Assembly: GCA_903870815.1 (NCBI GenBank)
Contig: CAIQEI010000092.1
Span: 1 to 32,756 of the forward strand
Direction of reading: 5' to 3'
DNA: 32,756 bases
Source: an uncultured Verrucomicrobia subdivision 3 bacterium
Lineage (GTDB): Bacteria > Verrucomicrobiota > Verrucomicrobiia > Limisphaerales > UBA11358
Part shown: positions 31,201-32,756 of the stretch, piece after piece
Layout: every line of letters begins with the position of its first letter
How positions within the stretch are numbered: position 1 is the first letter of the stretch
Made by a program: the position numbers and the translations under genes
Notes under the pieces: model-generated
What the model saw: only the letters and a program-made list of their open reading frames with translations
Databases searched by the model: none
What the model was told of the DNA's origin: nothing

Positions 31201-32402
31201 CGCTGGCTTATCAGGTGATCGTGACTAACCGCTATGGTGCTGTCACCAGTTCGCCGGCAGCCACCTTGACGGTGGCGCCGGTCTCAAATTTGCTGAGCAA
31301 TTCTATCGCCATCCAGAATTTTTCCTTTGAGGCCCAAACGGTTGCGTCGAACAACTTTGTCGTCGAAAATCCGACGAGTTGGACGGTGGCCAACCAGTCG
31401 GGTGGAGCGTTGGTTGCCATTGTCCATCCCGGCGCAGGTGATGGCAGATTTGGCCTTGGCAATATTCCTGCGGGCTTTGACGGCAGCAATTATTGCCAAC
31501 TTTATATGAACGGCTCCAGTGGCTCAGTCACAGTCTATCAGGATACTGGCATCAAATATCAGGCGGGGTCGACCTACACTTTGACCGCGGCGTTTGGATT
31601 GGAGAAGAAAGGTTTTCCCACCGGCGCCCTGGTATTGTACAACTCGTCACTGGTGGCCATCGCCTCCAACGTGATCACCTCGGCGATGCTCACAGCCAAT
31701 GCTTTCACGAGCTTCAGCGTGATCTACACCGGCACCGGCACCGAGGGTGGCAACGGTGACATCGTGGTCGGGTTTAATACCACGAATGCGGCGGCGAGCA
31801 GTTCCTTTGACATTGATAATCTGCGGTTGGTGGCGGTCTCGACCCCGCCGGTCAGCAGCAATGCGTATTTGACATCTTTGATGTTGAGTCCGGCTGGGAT
31901 ATTGTCCCCGGCATTTGTTTCCAACACGTTTACCTATTATGCGACCAACGCCTACGGTAGCGCGCCGACGGTGACGGTGACCAACGCCGATCTGACCGCA
32001 ACCAACCAGTTGATCTACAATGGGACGACCAACGGGCTGAGCTCGGGGTCAACCAGTGGGGGGGTGGCGCTGACCTTGGGCGCAACCAACGTGGTGCAGG
32101 TGCAGGTGACGGCCCAGGACGGCGTCACGGTGCAAACTTACACGGTGAACGTGACGGAGTTGCCGAACCAGGCGACCCCGCCCCTGCTGACGAACAGCGT
32201 GAACGGCGGGACGTTGAACCTGACTTGGGGGCTGGATCGTCTGGGCTACCGGCTGCTGATGCAGACGAGCAACCTGAACCTGGGTGTAAGCGGGAGCGCG
32301 AATGATTGGACGATGGTCCCCGGTTCAACCACGACCAATGCCGCCGCCATCTCCATCGTCACCACCAACCTCAATGAATATTTCCGGCTGGTGTACCCTT
32401 AA
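25251..32402 (+). CDS. giant secreted GH3 glycosidase with CBM and Ig-like modules
   Basis: The protein has 2383 residues. The signal peptide ends near LPAQ (36-37). The GH3 barrel (about 40-330) has KHLACNDQE (Lys 189, His 190) and nucleophile Asp 266 in GFIESDWAA. The GH3 C-terminal domain (341-590) has GEGADR with Glu 451 as likely acid/base and PFGHGLSYT, followed by an Fn3-like domain to 700. Then come an F5/8 (CBM32-like) domain 710-842, a CBM6-like domain 853-1003 and a second F5/8 domain 1009-1140. After these are an NPSFEAQ lectin-like domain 1154-1332, three Ig-like repeats 1337-1625, a GAAVLGSAGDAWN module 1627-1813 and two more Ig-like repeats to 2010. It ends with a second lectin-like domain 2014-2197, a cadherin-like domain 2204-2305 and a C-terminal domain shared with the SBBP protein. 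A beta-glucosidase or similar exo-activity outside the cell is likely; the substrate is unknown. Confidence 0.92.
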   Translation: MITRTPRRLQRLFRVRTVRWICLTVCGLGLAARLPAQTWMNTSLSASQRASLLVASMTQAEQLAMVSGNPNGYIGNLPGNGRLGIPSLNFQDGPAGAGDGHTGATALPAPVCLAATWDVALARQYGTCVGQEQRGKGAQVTLGPTMNMARAYQNGRNCESFGEDPYLAAIIAATDIQGIQSQGVIANSKHLACNDQETDRFLISADVDERTRQEIYYPPFRACVQSGLGSFMASYNRINGLHASEHPFLNATVKKLWGFDGFIESDWAAYLGTVTAADNGLDIDMYNGAFSGTPLGNAIGAGLVPGAELSDKVHRILTSMFQNGDFDNPSTGNINATVTTTANQVVSRNCAAAGTVLLQNNHSVLPLKTNLVHSIAVIGSVANASAIYTALGSSGVELVYSVTPLTGISSRAGGAVTVNYSQGDGGNIPAAVALAQSSSVAIICVGQRTGEGADRTSLSLPGDQDALISAVAAVNTNTIVVVYCSSSTLMPWSTNIAASLVAWFPGLENGNALAQVLFGDVNPSGRLPVTIPATASQVPANTTAQFPGINGHVTYSEGLNMGYRWYDASNVPPQFPFGHGLSYTTFGYSNLVVGAVSPSGQVQIGFDLKNTGSLTGAEVSQLYLGFPAAAGEPPKLLKGFTKVPLAPGQTQHVTFNLDWQDLANWDATARGWLVTPGTFQVYVGASSRDLRLTNSFSVTSVPSSDLANAALHQIATASSGTNFGAPVVAPVYGANFGAMVDGNPATGWRSAVSDPQWCMVDLGLIKDLSRVRLQWNTNYASAFSIQLSTNASTWTTIFTTNGDQGGVEDILVSGQGRYVRMLGATQGLPGAGYGIQEFEVYSPQQAPYGGSVPVLPAQVEAENFDNGGEGVGYYNTTVGNAGGVYRTNVDVGIEPCTDTGGGYDVGYVQPGEWLEYTVNAPDPEAVYSVNVRVASGSGGGQLRVRLDGTLLGTVNIPNTGGWQTWQTITLPNVPIAGGTGSRALRVEVINGGFNFNWIQLNQVQICSTTNITLKQPAWSSSGGSASPAFDGDCRSYWSSSASDPQWLVVDLGAIVNVARIRLDWVTQNWNNNGYGQAEFSQSFSLQFSSDGNSWTNAYSTTNGFGSLNDLAVAGNARYVRLYSTQRINGLGIGLYEFEVYPGSPVQTFPNTSTNGVANPSFEAQVVTDGSFISGDPLFWHSALFGGAVDAVINPGVSDGRGFGSTPVGLDGTNICQIFAGTSGGGGMVYQDSGIKFQAGTTYQLTAAFGLQTSQTFDAGSTMGLYNSSLTAVTNKTISPANLIAGAFTNQNLLYTATGTEGGNGDIIVGFYAPPAASVNSYFDFDNVQLAVFTTNTLIIIIPPVSQMTIAGNTASFSVVAAGAAPFSYQWQATNSAAGGFTNLVNGGQVSGATSNILTIANASTNWTLAYQVIVTNSVGSVTSAPPVTLTVVTSPVITSGPVSQSALAGSPVSFSVSALGVALVSYQWQTNGGSGWGNLVNGGIITGATSNVLSFASVTTNWALSYQVIVSNSYGSVTSTPAATLTVVSIPVITTQPVSQTVLPGQTVSLSAAAIGPAPLSYQWQAQPLGGGTFTNLVNGGSISGAASNVLTFANVTTNWNLSYQLIVANSYGSVTSSVVFLSVLTSTVLIDGDFGSGATQSGAAVLGSAGDAWNAITVSTGTLRNSAGTTVSGVGLTLSDQGVFTDASGDAMDSGTSALMQDYAYGNTTPATVTVTFTGLSKYTNSLFALVVYAAGDAAGQGGSLTLTGGTGGNTATTLTTTAASRQVSAGPGVAYNTFSGTLASGTLTLVVSANGSVYSIVNGFQLLLSGQLPPVITTEPVSQTNNVGSAVSFNVIATGATPLGYQWQARPVAGGTFTNVVNGGPVSGVTSNILSFANVTTNWALAYQVIVTNSVGSVTSSPVATLTLLDSPVITTQPVSQTNSVGSAVAFNVVALGASPLTYQWQARSVGGGTFTNLVNGVPVSGATSNVLTLSQVATNWTLAYQVIVTNRYGAVTSSPAATLTVAPVSNLLSNSIAIQNFSFEAQTVASNNFVVENPTSWTVANQSGGALVAIVHPGAGDGRFGLGNIPAGFDGSNYCQLYMNGSSGSVTVYQDTGIKYQAGSTYTLTAAFGLEKKGFPTGALVLYNSSLVAIASNVITSAMLTANAFTSFSVIYTGTGTEGGNGDIVVGFNTTNAAASSSFDIDNLRLVAVSTPPVSSNAYLTSLMLSPAGILSPAFVSNTFTYYATNAYGSAPTVTVTNADLTATNQLIYNGTTNGLSSGSTSGGVALTLGATNVVQVQVTAQDGVTVQTYTVNVTELPNQATPPLLTNSVNGGTLNLTWGLDRLGYRLLMQTSNLNLGVSGSANDWTMVPGSTTTNAAAISIVTTNLNEYFRLVYP

Positions 32403-32468
32403 GCCGATAAATGAATAATTTTAATTTCCAAATCTTTTGAGTAATATGACAACCGATTTCCAGACTAA

Positions 32469-32756
32469 ATGAGACTCAATTTTCAAATTCTTGCGCTGGG
32501 TGTTTCCCTGCTGCTGGCAGGTGCCGGGCCGGTATTCGGCGGCACGACTACGAACCTCATCAACGTGCAATACCGCGGCAGCGGTACCAATCCGCACGGC
32601 ACCTATGGCCTCGGCCAGGGCGCCACGTACACCGGGGCGGCGGTTTTGGGTTCCGGGGGCGACACTTGGAATCAGGAGCAGATTGGATATTATTATCAAT
32701 CCCCCAATCCCTACTTCAACACGGTATCTCTCGTTAATTCGGCGAACACCGCGAGC
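32469..32756 (+). CDS. 5' part of a secreted protein sharing a module with the GH3 protein
   Basis: The ATG at 32469 opens a frame that runs off the window, with 96 codons visible. MRLNFQILALGVSLLLAGAG followed by PVFGG is a signal peptide. The mature start NVQYRGSGTN, then YTGAAVLGSGGDTWNQEQIG, closely resembles the internal module GAAVLGSAGDAWN of the GH3 protein (near residue 1640). The gene begins 66 bases after the GH3 stop in the same orientation, so both may be co-transcribed. The rest of the protein and its enzyme class, if any, are outside the window. Confidence 0.85.
   Translation, partial: MRLNFQILALGVSLLLAGAGPVFGGTTTNLINVQYRGSGTNPHGTYGLGQGATYTGAAVLGSGGDTWNQEQIGYYYQSPNPYFNTVSLVNSANTAS

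Overview
The window looks like a chromosomal segment of a Verrucomicrobiota bacterium, probably of the Limisphaerales/Pedosphaera type. This is inferred from the content and not tested by any search. The pointers are a prepilin-type [20 protein letters not shown] gene with a histidine-DG motif, very large secreted Ig-repeat and GH3 proteins, an SBBP beta-propeller protein, Asn/Thr-rich secreted proteins sharing a C-terminal domain, and spacers full of short recurring repeats. The outer-membrane genes bamA and skp show a diderm envelope. No tRNA, rRNA, CRISPR, transposase or integrase was seen.

Layout: (1) 1-2460 is a row of small, same-strand genes for secreted proteins and lipoproteins. The gene groups are separated by four related hairpin elements (TCGCGG...CCGCGA core, then CGGCGGTGG), one of which ends in GTTAGGC. 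This resembles a decayed integron-type cassette array. (2) 2502-4739 holds a prepilin-like protein and a membrane-anchored protein. (3) 4740-8028 is a repeat-rich, gene-poor stretch on the minus strand with a DUF488 protein, a DUF2934 protein, a WNQ/AYRYG-type stress-like protein and two tiny candidate genes. (4) 8029-18178, all minus strand, is a housekeeping block read as dnaB - bamA - SBBP propeller - skp - SRP RNA - dnaX - ybaB - recR. The SRP RNA-dnaX-ybaB-recR order matches that known from Bacillus. (5) 18316-22622 holds an MFS exporter and a Cpx-like module: a Spy/CpxP-like periplasmic protein divergent from a response regulator and sensor kinase. A 14-bp inverted repeat lies in the shared promoter region. 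(6) 22703-24135 holds hemW, with an in-frame repeat insertion, and a cold-shock gene with a structured leader and a clear sigma70-like promoter. (7) 24277-25250 is a gene-free region with repeats. (8) 25251-32402 is a 2383-residue secreted GH3 enzyme with many carbohydrate-binding and Ig-like modules. It is followed by the start of another secreted protein that shares one of its modules.

How the parts fit: the minus-strand block combines replication (DnaB, DnaX, RecR, YbaB) with protein export and outer-membrane assembly (SRP RNA, BamA, Skp). An SBBP propeller gene placed one base after bamA is a candidate new partner of that machinery. The Cpx-like module would sense envelope state. The GH3 protein and its neighbour suggest a polysaccharide-degrading lifestyle. 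The most unusual structures are the cassette-like array, the propeller gene between bamA and skp, the proline-rich Cpx-like module with its paired boxes, and the repeat that has become part of the HemW protein.
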